64,000 nt of DNA, from assembly GCA_944378105.1 (NCBI GenBank), contig CALWGC010000030.1, positions 1 to 64,000 of the forward strand, given 5' to 3'. This stretch comes from an uncultured Clostridia bacterium. GTDB lineage: Bacteria > Bacillota > Clostridia > Lachnospirales > Anaerotignaceae. Position numbers and translations under genes: made by a program. The notes beneath the pieces are model-generated. The model was given only the letters and a program-made list of their open reading frames with translations, did not search any database and was not told the origin of the DNA. This document shows, piece by piece, positions 34,109 through 42,912 of the stretch (position 1 is the stretch's first letter; each line of letters starts with the position of its first letter).

Positions 34109-35647
34109 ATGAAAAAAAGATGGTTATGCGGCCTGCTGGGCTTGGCCATGGTGCTGGGTGCAACGCCGGCTTTTGCAGGACAGACCAGCTATGTGTTGCA
34201 GACGCCTTTGTCCTATGATGTGACGAGGGATACCAGAAACATCGATGGAAGTGTGTTTCTTACCTTGGAGGCCTTGCAGGAGAGTTTTCCAACCAATACC
34301 TTTACCAAAACAGACAAAACGCTGTGCATCGAAAATAGCTCCCGGCGCTTGACCTATACCCTTGCCGATGGCAAAATGGAGCTGTATACAAAAGGCGGCC
34401 AGGAAACCATGGAAAAACCCAATGGAAAGGCGGCTGTGGTGGAAAACGGCACCACTTATTATCCATTGCGGGATTTGATGGAGGCCATGAATTATTCGGT
34501 GGGCTATGTGGTGGAATATTCCGGCGACGATGTGCAGATTATTGTGCCGGTGGAACAGGGGAAAGATGTGAAGGAGCAGCAGAATTTGTATGCGCCTTTC
34601 TATCTGAAGCTGATCAATGGTCTTTCCAATACGGAAAACGAAGTGATTTCGCCCTATGGCCTGCTTCATGTGATGGGCATGATGGCCAGCGGCGCCCAAG
34701 GGGAAACGCGGGAAGAACTGCTGGAAGCCATTGGTGCAGAATCTGTGTTTGAATTGGAGCAATACATCACCAGCTATGAGGAATATGTACGCCAAATGCA
34801 GACGTCCAAATGGGGAACGGTGCATCTTTTGGATGCTTTGGTGTATCAAACGGGAGAGGGCACGGAGCGGACCATTTTGCCTGACTATGCGTCGTATTTG
34901 ACAGAAACTTATGAAGCCAGCATTTTTGGCATCGATCGACCAGAAACTTTTGATGCCTGGTTGGCAGAAAAAACCAATGGCATGATAACGGAAAGCGGCT
35001 TTGCGGAAAATTTTGAAAATTTTGATGTCTCTTTTACCAGTACCTTGTATTTGGATTTGCCTTGGGAAGAAAAGTTTGGCGTGGAAGATACCAAAGATGG
35101 GACCTTTGATCAGGCAGACGGTACCAAGGCCATCGTGCCTTATCTCAGAAAAACCATGCACAAAGCAGACTATTATCAAGGCAACGGCAAAGAAGCCGTC
35201 ATTTTGCCTTATAAAACCCAGGCAGGCAAGTTTTCCATGGTGCTTGTCTCTACCACAGATCCTTTGACGTTGGAAGAATTTCAACAGATCACCCAGGAAG
35301 CGGAAAATCGGTATGTAGAACTGAAACTGCCAAAATTCCAGGCAAACAATCAAGTGGATTTGAAGGAAAAAATGGGACAGATGGGCGTGACCAAGGCCTT
35401 TGGCGAAGAGGCCGATTTCTCTTTGGTCAGCGATACGCCTTTGTCCTTAAGCTGCCTGTTACAGTCGGTGGCCATCGATGTCAATGAAGAAGGCACCACG
35501 GCGGCGGCCTTTACAGAAGCAACCGTCTACCGCAGCATCGTGGAGGACGTGGTGACGGTAACCTTTGACCATCCGTTTACCTATTATATTTATGAAGAAA
35601 CGTCGGGACAGGTGTTGTTTGCCGGAAAAATGAATCAGGCAGAATAA
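34109..35647 (+). CDS. secreted serpin with copper-amine-oxidase-like N-domain
   Basis: A 512-residue exported protease inhibitor. A signal peptide (residues 1-23, ending TPAFA) is followed by a domain of about 125 residues resembling the stalk domain of copper amine oxidase (Cu_amine_oxidN1: VFLTLEALQESF, YYPLRDLMEAMNYSV). The serpin fold runs from about residue 155 to the end. Marks are NEVISPYGLLHVMGMMASGA, the hinge NEEGTTAAAF and FDHPFTYYIYE near the C-terminus. The hinge has the Thr and small residues required for loop insertion, so it is probably inhibitory; counting 17 residues from the hinge Glu puts the scissile region at Y-R-S. The target would be a serine or cysteine protease outside the cell. 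AAGGAGG precedes ATG 34109. Bacterial serpins are uncommon. Confidence 0.92.
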   Translation: MKKRWLCGLLGLAMVLGATPAFAGQTSYVLQTPLSYDVTRDTRNIDGSVFLTLEALQESFPTNTFTKTDKTLCIENSSRRLTYTLADGKMELYTKGGQETMEKPNGKAAVVENGTTYYPLRDLMEAMNYSVGYVVEYSGDDVQIIVPVEQGKDVKEQQNLYAPFYLKLINGLSNTENEVISPYGLLHVMGMMASGAQGETREELLEAIGAESVFELEQYITSYEEYVRQMQTSKWGTVHLLDALVYQTGEGTERTILPDYASYLTETYEASIFGIDRPETFDAWLAEKTNGMITESGFAENFENFDVSFTSTLYLDLPWEEKFGVEDTKDGTFDQADGTKAIVPYLRKTMHKADYYQGNGKEAVILPYKTQAGKFSMVLVSTTDPLTLEEFQQITQEAENRYVELKLPKFQANNQVDLKEKMGQMGVTKAFGEEADFSLVSDTPLSLSCLLQSVAIDVNEEGTTAAAFTEATVYRSIVEDVVTVTFDHPFTYYIYEETSGQVLFAGKMNQAE

Positions 35648-35687
35648 AAAGCGCTTCCTACGTTTGACACAGCTTGGGTAGAAAACA

Positions 35688-35731
35688 AAAAGAGCAGGAA
35701 TCTTCGCAACACAAAGGATTCCTGCTCTTTT
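35688..35731. terminator. bidirectional terminator between serpin and IclR genes
   Basis: AAAAGAGCAGGAATC (35688-35702) pairs perfectly with GATTCCTGCTCTTTT (35717-35731). T-runs exist on both strands, matching the convergent genes. Confidence 0.9.
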
Positions 35732-35824
35732 CTTTTTTGCAAAACGGTTTTTTTGAGAAACTGCTGCTGTAAGCGCGAAGAAAAATTGTTTTCTTTCAAA
35801 ACACGTTCCAGATTTGCGTTTTGT

Positions 35825-36604
35825 TTAAGGCCGCAGTTGGGCGTTGGAATTACGCAGTAACAGTTCGATTTTCAGCTTGATGTTCATCAATTCCCGTTTG
35901 ATGACTTCAATTTTTTTACTGTCATTACGGAAGGATGGGGTGGAAACGCTGACGGCCACCATGGGCTTGCCTTGTTTCATGATGGGCACAGCGATGCATT
36001 GAATTTGTTCGGCAAATTCTTCGTTTTCATAGGCAAAGCCTTCCCGTTCCACTTGTTTGAGCTGGCTATAGAGCACATTCAAATCGGTGATGGAATGCTT
36101 GGTGCAATAGGGCACTTCCTTTGGAAACAGCCGTTCCACTTCTTCAAAGGTGTGCTTACAAAGCAGGGCTTTCCCCAAGGCGGTACAGTTGGCCGAAACT
36201 TGTTTGCCCACATAGGTCACCAGGCGCAGGCTTTGGGGGGAATCTTTTTTGGCAATATAAAGCACATTATAACCATCCAAAATCCCAAGGCTGCACGTTT
36301 CGTTACAAATATCCACCAGCTTTGTCATTTCGCGGGTGATGTGGTTTAGCAAGTTTTCATTATTGACATAGGTGGAGCCGATGGCAAACATGCTCACACC
36401 GATGGAATATTTCAGTGTGTTGGGGTTGAGGGAGATATAATGGCGGCATTCCAGGGTATGCAGCATGGGAAAAATACTGCTTTTTGGGGCGCCGATTTTT
36501 TTTGCAATCTCCGTCAAAGTAAACCCAGTATCACTGGATGCTAGAAGTTCAAAAATATCAAGAACACGGCCTGTTGTGCGGTGTTCAGAAGGATTAACAG
36601 CCAT
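35825..36604 (-). CDS. IclR family transcriptional regulator
   Basis: A 259-residue regulator with an N-terminal winged helix (about residues 10-70: TGRVLDIFELLASS, LTEIAKKIGAPKSSIFPMLHTL) and a C-terminal IclR effector domain (about 80-255) with GKALLC and VSVSTPSFRND. Effectors of this family are often small organic or aromatic acids. The start is ATG 36604 after AAAGGAGCG; the frame extends 13 codons further without a site. A promoter lies at 36662-36690 on this strand. It is divergent from yfcE. No obvious catabolic target gene is next to it, so the regulon is unknown. Confidence 0.93.
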   Translation of the reverse strand: MAVNPSEHRTTGRVLDIFELLASSDTGFTLTEIAKKIGAPKSSIFPMLHTLECRHYISLNPNTLKYSIGVSMFAIGSTYVNNENLLNHITREMTKLVDICNETCSLGILDGYNVLYIAKKDSPQSLRLVTYVGKQVSANCTALGKALLCKHTFEEVERLFPKEVPYCTKHSITDLNVLYSQLKQVEREGFAYENEEFAEQIQCIAVPIMKQGKPMVAVSVSTPSFRNDSKKIEVIKRELMNIKLKIELLLRNSNAQLRP

Positions 36605-36661
36605 AAAAACGCTCCTTTTACAAAGGTATTTGCAAGGACGCATGTCATTGCAATCATAGAC

Positions 36662-36690
36662 ATTATACTACAAAATGACAAAAAAGGCAA
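36662..36690 (-). promoter_or_regulatory. predicted promoter of the IclR gene
   Basis: On the minus strand TTGCCT (36690-36685) and TATAAT (36667-36662) are 17 bases apart, 58 bases before the start codon. Confidence 0.65.
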
Positions 36691-36736
36691 AGAAAATGAA
36701 AAAATCAAGGGAAAATCTGTTTTTGAGTAAAAGGCA

Positions 36737-36765
36737 TTGCAAAAAAAGAAGGGGCGGCGTATGAT
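36737..36765 (+). promoter_or_regulatory. predicted promoter of yfcE
   Basis: TTGCAA (36737-36742) and TATGAT (36760-36765) are 17 bases apart, 28 bases before ATG 36794. It makes the longer upstream reading frame (from 36737) impossible as coding sequence. Confidence 0.65.
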
Positions 36766-36793
36766 GAAAACAAAGGAGAAAAGGAGCGTTGAC

Positions 36794-37333
36794 ATGAAAT
36801 ACATGATTGCATCGGACCTGCACGGTTCGGCTTTTTACTGTAAACAACTGATGGAAGCCATGGAACGAGAACAGCCCAATCGGCTGGTGTTATTGGGCGA
36901 TTTGCTCTACCATGGGCCACGCAATGATTTACCCAAAGGCTATGAGCCAAAAGAAGTGATTGCCATGCTCAATGCAAAAAAAGATCAACTTTTTTGCATT
37001 CGCGGAAATTGCGATACAGAGGTGGACCAGATGGTGTTGGACTTTCCCATCTTGGCCGAAAGCGCGTTGTTGCTTTTGGATGGGCAGGAGATTTTAGCAG
37101 TCCATGGGCATCATCCGCTGCCGCCGGTCACAAAGAAAATGATTTGTTGGCGCGGACACAGCCATGTGCCTTTTTGTGGAGAGCAAGATGGTGTGTTTTG
37201 CATGAACCCCGGCAGCGTTTCCATACCCAAGGAGAACTCGCCCCACAGTTATATGATTTGGGAAGAGGGGAAAGCCGTGTGGAAGACCTTGGACGGCACG
37301 GTATTTTTGCGCTGGGACGGCCAGAAGGAATAG
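36794..37333 (+). CDS. YfcE-type phosphodiesterase (metallophosphatase)
   Basis: A 179-residue calcineurin-like metallophosphoesterase. Metal-binding motifs are ASDLHGS (Asp/His near residue 8-10), LLGDLLYHGPRN (GDxxxH type), RGNCD (GNCD), VHGHH and GHSHVP, the complete YfcE/MJ0936 set. These manganese enzymes hydrolyse phosphodiesters in vitro; the natural substrate is not established. ATG 36794 follows AAGGAG with 7-base spacing and lies downstream of its own promoter. It is a single-gene unit closed by a strong terminator. Confidence 0.93.
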   Translation: MKYMIASDLHGSAFYCKQLMEAMEREQPNRLVLLGDLLYHGPRNDLPKGYEPKEVIAMLNAKKDQLFCIRGNCDTEVDQMVLDFPILAESALLLLDGQEILAVHGHHPLPPVTKKMICWRGHSHVPFCGEQDGVFCMNPGSVSIPKENSPHSYMIWEEGKAVWKTLDGTVFLRWDGQKE

Positions 37334-37346
37334 AAAAGGATTGATG

Positions 37347-37385
37347 AAAAAACGGCGGGCCAAAGAGTATGGTCCGCCGTTTTTT
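37347..37385 (+). terminator. terminator after yfcE
   Basis: ACGGCGGGCCA (37352-37362) pairs with TGGTCCGCCGT (37370-37380), with one G-T pair, an upstream A-run and T6. The region 37386-37539 beyond it shows nothing recognisable. Confidence 0.9.
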
Positions 37386-37539
37386 GGGAGAAAAGTTCAC
37401 GTTTAGAAAAGAACAAAAACGAGGCTTGGTGCTTTTTGCATGGAATGAAAAATAGACGGATTCTCCTTTCTTTTTTTAGAAAAAACGAGTCTGATTTCGG
37501 CAAAAATGACGGTTTCGATTTTGATTTTTGAAAAAAGGC

Positions 37540-37568
37540 TTGCTTTTCTTTTCGTTTGCCTTTATGAT
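37540..37568 (+). promoter_or_regulatory. predicted promoter of dprA
   Basis: TTGCTT (37540-37545) and TATGAT (37563-37568) are 17 bases apart, 65 bases before dprA. Confidence 0.5.
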
Positions 37569-37632
37569 AGATGGCGTATTGCAGAACGGATTCTAACCAT
37601 ATAATAGGTAGAAACGGGAAAGGGTGACGAGA

Positions 37633-38718
37633 ATGGACGAAAATTTGGCCATGATGTGGTTATTTCGTGCCATGCGTGGAAACAACAAGAAGGTGAAGCA
37701 GCTGCTTCGCGGTTTTGGCCAGGCAGAAATGCTTTGGCATTGTTCGCCCAATGACTTACGTCAGATGGAATGGATGGAGGAGGACATGGTGCGCGATTTG
37801 ATGGCGGCCAAAGACCATCTGGACCAATGGCAAGAAGAGATGGAGCAAACGGGCGTCCGCTATGTTTCTGTCCACGACGAAACCTTTCCCCAGTGGTTAC
37901 GGGAAGTGTATGATGCGCCGGTTGGGCTTTTTGTGCAAGGAGAATTGCCAACAGAACAACAAAAGTGCATCAGTATGATTGGCACTAGGCGCAGTTCCGC
38001 TTATGGCCGGGCCATGGGATACGATTTGGCCAAGGCCTTGGCCCAAGATGGCTTTACCATCATCAGTGGCATGGCCGAAGGCATCGACTCCATTTGTCAC
38101 CGGGGCGCTTTGGATGGCGGAGGAAAGACCATTGCCGTCCTTGGTTTTGGTCACAAGGAATGTTATCCGGCCAGAAACAGAAGCTTGAAAGAAGAAATTG
38201 CCGCCAAGGGCACTTTGGTCAGCGAATATCCGCCTAGTACCCATTCGGGAAAGCACACCTTCCCCAGAAGAAACCGCATCATTGCCGGCCTAAGCCAGTT
38301 ATTGATTGTGGTGGAAGCAGGCAAACGCAGCGGTACCCTCATCACGGTGGATTTTGCCCTGGATGCCGGTCGCACGGTGATGACCTTTCCTTCCAATATC
38401 ACCAATCCGCTCAGCGTAGGAACCAACCAGCTGATTCAACAAGGCTGTCCCATTATCACTTGTAAAGAAGACGTCTATGCCGAATTGGGCTGGCAAAAGC
38501 CGATACAAAAAGAAGAAGAAACCATACTTCCTTTACCCCCATTGACCAAGCAAGAACAGTTGGTGTATCAGGCCATCGAGACGGAACCGGTTTCCATGGA
38601 ACATTTGGTTCAGACGGTGCCGCTGCCGGTGGCAGAAATTCAGTCGTTACTGACGATGTTGGAATTATATGGCTTGGTGGAACGGTTACCCCAAGAACGG
38701 TATCGGAAGTTATCTTAA
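37633..38718 (+). CDS. dprA: DNA-processing protein DprA
   Basis: A 361-residue DprA/Smf protein, which loads RecA on incoming single-stranded DNA during transformation. The Rossmann-like DNA-binding domain has MIGTRRSSAYG, SGMAEGIDS, LGFGHKECYPARNR, SEYPP, FPRRNRIIAGLS and the conserved KRSGTLITVDFALD. The N-terminal helical part and a C-terminal winged-helix DML1-like domain (about 300-361) complete it. ATG 37633 follows GGAAAGGGTG; GTG 37624 is in that site. It precedes topA by 14 bases, the usual dprA-topA order of Bacillota. No competence pilus genes are present, so a role in general recombination is also possible. Confidence 0.95.
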   Translation: MDENLAMMWLFRAMRGNNKKVKQLLRGFGQAEMLWHCSPNDLRQMEWMEEDMVRDLMAAKDHLDQWQEEMEQTGVRYVSVHDETFPQWLREVYDAPVGLFVQGELPTEQQKCISMIGTRRSSAYGRAMGYDLAKALAQDGFTIISGMAEGIDSICHRGALDGGGKTIAVLGFGHKECYPARNRSLKEEIAAKGTLVSEYPPSTHSGKHTFPRRNRIIAGLSQLLIVVEAGKRSGTLITVDFALDAGRTVMTFPSNITNPLSVGTNQLIQQGCPIITCKEDVYAELGWQKPIQKEEETILPLPPLTKQEQLVYQAIETEPVSMEHLVQTVPLPVAEIQSLLTMLELYGLVERLPQERYRKLS

Positions 38719-38732
38719 ATAGAGGTGAAACA

Positions 38733-40853
38733 ATGGCAGCAACAAAAAAAGCAGCGCCAAAGGCGAAAAAACCGAAAAAACAATACTTGGTGATTGTGGA
38801 ATCGCCGGCCAAAGCAAGTACCATCAAAAAGTTTTTAGGCTCTGCCTATACCATAGAAGCTTCCATGGGCCATGTGCGGGATTTGCCCAAAAGCCAGTTG
38901 GGCGTGGATTTGGAACACGATTTTGAGCCACGCTATATCACCATCCGCGGCAAAGGCGATTTGTTGGCCAAATTGCGCAAGGCAGCCAAAACGGCCACCA
39001 AAGTCTATCTGGCTACTGACCCGGACCGCGAAGGCGAGGCCATCAGTTGGCATTTGGTGACGGCTTTGAATTTGGAAAAAGACAAATACAGCCGTATCAC
39101 ATTCAATGAAATCACAGAAAATGCCGTCAAACATTCCTTTGACGCCGCCAGAGACATTGACATGGACCTGGTGGATGCCCAGCAGGCCCGCCGCGTGTTG
39201 GACCGTGTGGTGGGGTATTCTTTAAGCCGCTTGCTTTGGGATAAAGTGAAAAAGGGCTTAAGCGGCGGCCGTGTGCAATCCGTGGCTTTGCGGATCATTT
39301 GCGACCGGGAAGAAGAAATTAATAGCTTTATTCCCGAAGAATATTGGTCCTTGGACGGCGTGTTCCAAAGCGGCAAAGCGAAGTTAAAAGCAAAATATTA
39401 TGGCCGCGGCGGCGAAAAAATCATACCAAAACAAAAAAGCGAAGTGGATGCACTGCTCAAAGAAATGGAAAAGGCGACCTTTGAGGTACAGGAAGTCAAA
39501 CGCGGCACCCGTTCCAGAAAGCCATTTCCGCCCTTTACCACCAGTACCTTGCAGCAGGAGGCCAGCAAATACCTGAACTTGACGGCACAAAAAACCATGA
39601 TGATTGCCCAGCAGCTTTACGAAGGGGTGGAAATCAAAGGGGAAGGCACGTTGGGTTTGGTGTCCTATATCCGTACGGACTCGGTGCGGATTTCCGATGA
39701 AGCCTATGCCGACATGAAAGCCTTTATCACCGATCACTATGGTGAAGAGTTTAATAGCCCACAGCGCAATATTTATAAATCCAAAAATAAGGCCCAGGAT
39801 GCCCACGAAGCCATCCGTCCTTCTTATATCCACCGGACGCCGGATAGCTTGAAAGACTCCCTTTCCAAAGACCAGTATAAGCTTTACAAACTGATTTGGG
39901 AGCGGGCCATCGCAAGCCAAATGGCCCCGGCCGAGTATGAAACCCAGTCCATCTCCCTTGTGGGAGGGGAGCATGTGTTTAAAACCTCCGGCTCGGTGTT
40001 GCGCTTTGAAGGATTTTTGAAGGTCTATGATAAAGTGGAAGAAGGCGAGGAAGAAAACAAAATGATTTCCTTGGCCGAAGGGGAAAAGCTGAAAACGGTA
40101 TCCTTTGATCCACAGCAGCATTTTACCCAGCCACCGGCGCGCTTTAGCGATGCATCGCTGATTAAAACTCTGGAAGAATTGGGCGTTGGCCGCCCCAGCA
40201 CCTATGCCCCCACCATTGCCACCATCTTAAACAGAAATTATGTGGTGAAAGAGAAAAAACTGTTTTACCCCACCGAATTGGGCGGCGTAGTCAACGACAT
40301 TATGAAGCAATATTTCCCCAATATTGTCAATGTGGATTTTACGGCCCATATGGAAGAAGAACTGGACGAAGTGGAAGAAGGGGTGGTGGCCTGGAAAGAT
40401 ACCATCCGCGAATTTTATCCCGGCTTTGCAGAGGAATTGGCCAATGCAGAAGAAAAGCTGAGCAAGGTGGAAATTAAGGACGAAGTGACCGATATCCTTT
40501 GCGAAAAATGCGGGCGCAATATGGTTATTAAGTATGGCCGGTATGGGAAGTTTTTGGCTTGCCCCGGCTTTCCAGAATGCTCTAACGCCAAGCCGTTTTT
40601 TGAGGACGCCGGCGTGGCCTGCCCCAAATGCGGCAAACGGGTGCAGATTAAAAAGACGAAAAAAGGCCGGATTTATTATGGCTGCGAAGACAATCCCGAA
40701 CAGTGCGACTTTGTCAGCTGGAATAAACCGGTGGAAGAAAAATGCCCCCGTTGTGGCGGGTATATGGTGGAAAAAGGCACCAAAAATCCAAAAATCGTCT
40801 GTGCCGACCCTGCTTGTGGCTATATCAAAGAGGAGACAAAAGAAGCAGAGTAA
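38733..40853 (+). CDS. topA: DNA topoisomerase I
   Basis: A 706-residue type IA topoisomerase that relaxes negative supercoils. The TOPRIM domain is at the N-terminus (YLVIVESPAKASTIKKFLG and DPDREGEAISWH). The catalytic tyrosine lies in GLVSYIRTDSVRIS. QARRVLDRVVGYSLS and SGGRVQSVALR are typical. The C-terminus carries three four-cysteine zinc ribbons (CEKCG...CPGFPEC, CPKCG...CEDNPEQC, CPRCG...CADPAC). The first 13 residues are a Lys/Ala-rich tail. Length is normal. It is cotranscribed with dprA and followed by a terminator. Confidence 0.98.
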   Translation: MAATKKAAPKAKKPKKQYLVIVESPAKASTIKKFLGSAYTIEASMGHVRDLPKSQLGVDLEHDFEPRYITIRGKGDLLAKLRKAAKTATKVYLATDPDREGEAISWHLVTALNLEKDKYSRITFNEITENAVKHSFDAARDIDMDLVDAQQARRVLDRVVGYSLSRLLWDKVKKGLSGGRVQSVALRIICDREEEINSFIPEEYWSLDGVFQSGKAKLKAKYYGRGGEKIIPKQKSEVDALLKEMEKATFEVQEVKRGTRSRKPFPPFTTSTLQQEASKYLNLTAQKTMMIAQQLYEGVEIKGEGTLGLVSYIRTDSVRISDEAYADMKAFITDHYGEEFNSPQRNIYKSKNKAQDAHEAIRPSYIHRTPDSLKDSLSKDQYKLYKLIWERAIASQMAPAEYETQSISLVGGEHVFKTSGSVLRFEGFLKVYDKVEEGEEENKMISLAEGEKLKTVSFDPQQHFTQPPARFSDASLIKTLEELGVGRPSTYAPTIATILNRNYVVKEKKLFYPTELGGVVNDIMKQYFPNIVNVDFTAHMEEELDEVEEGVVAWKDTIREFYPGFAEELANAEEKLSKVEIKDEVTDILCEKCGRNMVIKYGRYGKFLACPGFPECSNAKPFFEDAGVACPKCGKRVQIKKTKKGRIYYGCEDNPEQCDFVSWNKPVEEKCPRCGGYMVEKGTKNPKIVCADPACGYIKEETKEAE

Positions 40854-40945
40854 TATTAGGAACGTTGTTCCGCTATTTGGACTAACTAACGTAATAAAAC
40901 TACTATTTTCGATATTTTTCTCACAAAGACAGAAGGAAAATTGCG

Positions 40946-40981
40946 AAAAAAGACAGCCCGATGGAAAGGCTGTCTTTTTTT
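40946..40981 (+). terminator. terminator after topA within a larger inverted repeat
   Basis: AAAAAAGACAGCC (40946-40958) pairs with GGCTGTCTTTTTT (40968-40980). The hairpin is enclosed by CCGCTATTTGG (40870-40880) and CCAAATAGTGG (40985-40995), which can pair over their full length with one G-T pair. The rest of 40854-41152 shows no gene. Confidence 0.85.
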
Positions 40982-41152
40982 GTTCCAAATAGTGGTGTTA
41001 TCTTTGTTAGGTATTAACAAGAAAAAAAGGGCAAAAAAACCGTAATTTCCAGATTTCCAAGCCTTTGGCTCAAAATCATGTTATATTTTTGTCATAGTTC
41101 CATAGAAAAGGTTTTCAATTCCCATTTTTCTTTGTCAAAATTATAATAATCG

Positions 41153-41181
41153 TTGAAAAAAGAATGCACATGACATATAAT
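41153..41181 (+). promoter_or_regulatory. strong predicted promoter of the hbd-crt-thl operon
   Basis: TTGAAA (41153-41158) and TATAAT (41176-41181) with a 17-base spacer, 48 bases before the hbd start. Close to consensus, as expected for a highly expressed central pathway. Confidence 0.8.
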
Positions 41182-41229
41182 AGGCAGTAAAGAAATCACT
41201 TCATTTGTATGATTTAGGAGGTATGGAAT

Positions 41230-42078
41230 ATGAAAAAAGCTGGTGTCATTGGTGCAGGACAGATGGGTATGGATATTGCTCAGCTTTTCGCCAAAGCAGG
41301 AATTGATGTAGTGGTTCGCGATATGACCATGGATATTTTAAATAGAAGCAAAGAAAAGCTGGAAAAAAGCCTGGCTAAACTGGTGACCAAAGGCAAAATG
41401 ACCGAAGAACAAAAAGAAGCCATCCAGGGCAAGTTCTTCTTTACCACCAACTTGGCTGATGTCAGCGACTGCGATATCGTCGTAGAAGCCATTGTAGAAA
41501 ACGTAGAAATCAAGAAAAACGTATTCAAAGAATTGGATAGCATTTGCGATGACAAAACCATCTTTGCATCCAATACTTCTTCTATTTCCATCACAGAAAT
41601 CGCTTCTGCTGTAAAACGTGCAGACAAGTTTATCGGTATGCACTTCTTTAACCCAGCAACCGTGATGAAACTGGTGGAAGTCATCCGTGGTTTTGAAACC
41701 AGCGACGAAACCTTTGAAGCCATTTATCAGCTGAGCAAAGATTTGGGCAAAGAACCAATCGAAGTAAATGAAGGCCCTGGCTTTGTGGTAAACCGTCTGT
41801 TGATTCCAATGATCAACGAAGCAATTTTCGTTTATGCAGAAGGCATTGCATCGGTAGAAGACATCGACAAAGCAATGCAGCTTGGTGCAAACCATCCAAT
41901 GGGACCTCTGGCCCTGTCTGACTTGATCGGTAACGACACCGTGCTTCACATCATGGAAGTAATGTACAACGAAACCAACGACAGCAAATATCGTCCAGCT
42001 CCTTTGCTGCGTAAAATGGTACGTGCCAAAAAACTGGGCCGCAAGACCGGCATTGGTTTCTATGATTACAATAAATAA
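41230..42078 (+). CDS. hbd: 3-hydroxybutyryl-CoA dehydrogenase
   Basis: A 282-residue NAD(P)-dependent dehydrogenase that reduces acetoacetyl-CoA to 3-hydroxybutyryl-CoA. The nucleotide-binding fold begins with AGVIGAGQMGMDIAQ. Catalytic context is seen in FIGMHFFNPATVMKLVEVI and EVNEGPGFVVNRLLIPMINEA. The C-terminal helical domain has ANHPMGPLALSDLIGND. Length equals the clostridial Hbd. AGGAGG is placed 8 bases before ATG 41230. The gene is followed by crt (26 bases) and thl (25 bases). Codon bias is strong. Confidence 0.96.
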   Translation: MKKAGVIGAGQMGMDIAQLFAKAGIDVVVRDMTMDILNRSKEKLEKSLAKLVTKGKMTEEQKEAIQGKFFFTTNLADVSDCDIVVEAIVENVEIKKNVFKELDSICDDKTIFASNTSSISITEIASAVKRADKFIGMHFFNPATVMKLVEVIRGFETSDETFEAIYQLSKDLGKEPIEVNEGPGFVVNRLLIPMINEAIFVYAEGIASVEDIDKAMQLGANHPMGPLALSDLIGNDTVLHIMEVMYNETNDSKYRPAPLLRKMVRAKKLGRKTGIGFYDYNK

Positions 42079-42104
42079 GTGTTTGTAGCAGGAGGATTTA
42101 TCGG

Positions 42105-42887
42105 ATGTCGGAATTTACAGAAATTATTTGTGAAAAACAAGGCGGCATTTGCATCATCAAGATCAATCGCCCCAAAGTATTAAATGCACTGGTTCCTTCG
42201 GTGTTTTATGAATTGAATCAGGCTTTGGATGAAATCGAAGCCGATCCAGAAATCCGTGTTGTCATCATCACCGGGGAAGGCCGTGCCTTTGCTGCTGGTG
42301 CCGATATTACATACATGAAAGATCTGGATGCCAAAGGCGCCAAAGCCTTTGCAACCCACATCACAAGCGTGCTGCGCCGGATGGAATCGATGGAACAGAT
42401 TTTCATTGCTGCTGTCAATGGGTATGCCTTGGGCGGCGGTTGCGAACTTTCCATGGCTTGCGACTTGCGTATTACAGAAGCTGGTACCAAGTTTGGCTTG
42501 CCTGAGACTGGCCTGGGCATCATTCCAGGTTTTTCTGGAACCCAGCGTCTGACCCGTCTGGTTGGCCTTACCATTGCAAAAGAAATGGTGGTAACCGGCA
42601 AAAAAATCGACGGTGTGGAAGCATCCCGCATCGGTTTGGTCAACAAAGTGGCAGAAGATGGCAAGTTGATGGAAGAAGCCATTGATATGGCAAACCAGAT
42701 TTTGAAAAATGCTTCTTTGGCAGTTTCTTACGGTAAGGAAGCCATCAACCGCGGGATTCAGCTGGATATGGACAGCGCCATCGACTTTGAAACCAACCTC
42801 TTTGGCCTTTGCTTTGCAACGGAAGACCAAAAAGAAGGTATGACCGCATTCTGCGAAAAGAGAAAACCACACTTTGTGAACAGATAA
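42105..42887 (+). CDS. crt: 3-hydroxybutyryl-CoA dehydratase (crotonase)
   Basis: A 260-residue enoyl-CoA hydratase family enzyme that dehydrates 3-hydroxybutyryl-CoA to crotonyl-CoA. The oxyanion-hole region is [11 protein letters not shown], and the catalytic glutamates lie in [17 protein letters not shown] and [20 protein letters not shown]. Size and context match clostridial Crt. GCAGGAGGA precedes ATG 42105. It is the second gene of the operon. Confidence 0.95.
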   Translation: MSEFTEIICEKQGGICIIKINRPKVLNALVPSVFYELNQALDEIEADPEIRVVIITGEGRAFAAGADITYMKDLDAKGAKAFATHITSVLRRMESMEQIFIAAVNGYALGGGCELSMACDLRITEAGTKFGLPETGLGIIPGFSGTQRLTRLVGLTIAKEMVVTGKKIDGVEASRIGLVNKVAEDGKLMEEAIDMANQILKNASLAVSYGKEAINRGIQLDMDSAIDFETNLFGLCFATEDQKEGMTAFCEKRKPHFVNR

Positions 42888-42912
42888 TTTAACATATGGA
42901 GGGAATTTTCAA

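Noticed and set aside
34124..35353. Minus-strand frame of 409 codons opposite the serpin gene
   Set aside because: Phe/His-rich shadow without ribosome site or domain.
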